Part shown: positions 13,835-13,889 of the stretch, in pieces
Numbering within the stretch: the stretch's first letter is position 1
Layout of the letters: the number at the start of each line of letters is the position of its first letter
Made by a program: the position numbers and the translations under genes
The notes under the pieces: generated by a model
Seen by the model: only the letters and a program-made list of their open reading frames with translations
What the model was told of the DNA's origin: nothing
The model's database searches: none
DNA from: an uncultured Chlamydiae bacterium
Lineage (GTDB): Bacteria > Chlamydiota > Chlamydiia > Chlamydiales > CALBHK01
Assembly (NCBI GenBank): GCA_937894565.1
Contig: CALBHK010000138.1
Location: 1 to 13,889 of the forward strand
DNA: 13,889 bases
Direction: 5' to 3'

Positions 13835-13889
13835 ATCCTGCCCATCCCATACGCATCAGGCTAACTCTTGCAGCCCTTCAGGCTGCGAT
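13835..13889 (+). repeat. 42-bp end repeat with hairpin, right copy, and flank
   Basis: 13848-13889 is identical to the reverse complement of 8-49, including the GCAGCC/GGCTGC hairpin. It is preceded by ATCCTGCCCATCC, which is the GGCAGG flank in the opposite direction to that of the left copy. Relative to its upstream gene (hemC) the 42-bp core has the same direction as the left copy relative to mutY. The window stops exactly at the last shared base. Confidence 0.85.

Noticed and set aside
1..13889. tRNA, rRNA or riboswitch genes
   Set aside because: I saw no cloverleaf, rRNA-like or known riboswitch sequence in the intergenic regions; a covariance-model scan was not possible.

Overview
The window looks like chromosome from a member of the Chlamydiae, probably an environmental (amoeba-associated type) lineage rather than the genus Chlamydia. 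Three things point there. GreA carries a very long N-terminal extension, the form I know from chlamydiae. The order greA ... aspartate aminotransferase - mreC and the order rnc-radA-hemC match, from memory, C. trachomatis CT636-638 and CT297-299. HemC is the short form without the cofactor domain, and there is a tandem pair of TyrP-type transporters. The many short dispersed repeats and two AT-rich orphan genes are unlike the compact Chlamydiaceae. The species cannot be fixed from the sequence alone.

Layout. 1-88: end repeat downstream of mutY. 89-1132 (-): mutY. 1133-1221: two interlocked divergent promoters. 1222-6096 (+): greA, rdgB, aspC and mreC, tightly packed, with an ATGA overlap between aspC and mreC. 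6097-6468 (372 bp, convergent): no gene; it holds several copies of a GGCAGG/ATACGCA repeat module, a 53-bp palindromic insertion with a 7-bp target-site duplication, and hairpins. 6469-7275 (-): AT-rich orphan with one membrane segment. 7276-7722 (447 bp): no intact gene; it holds a leftover tail of a TyrP-like gene on the + strand, a 202-bp MITE-like element with an 8-bp target-site duplication, and a bidirectional terminator. 7723-10124 (-): two TyrP-family amino acid permeases, translationally coupled. 10125-10286: AT-rich divergent promoter region. 10287-10871 (+): second AT-rich orphan. 10915-13655 (+): rnc, radA, hemC. 13656-13889: polypurine stretch and two more repeat modules, ending in a copy of the repeat that starts the window.

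How it fits together. Most genes are housekeeping: base-excision repair (MutY), nucleotide-pool cleaning (RdgB), recombination repair (RadA), transcript cleavage (GreA), RNA processing (RNase III), cell-shape scaffold (MreC), amino acid metabolism and uptake (AspC, TyrP pair) and tetrapyrrole synthesis (HemC). I see no defence system, secretion locus or other obvious multi-gene novelty. The unusual content is in the intergenic DNA: a MITE family that fires into 3' regions, a module repeated after four operon ends in the sense of the gene, and an imperfect palindrome showing that a second TyrP-like gene once faced the present one tail to tail.
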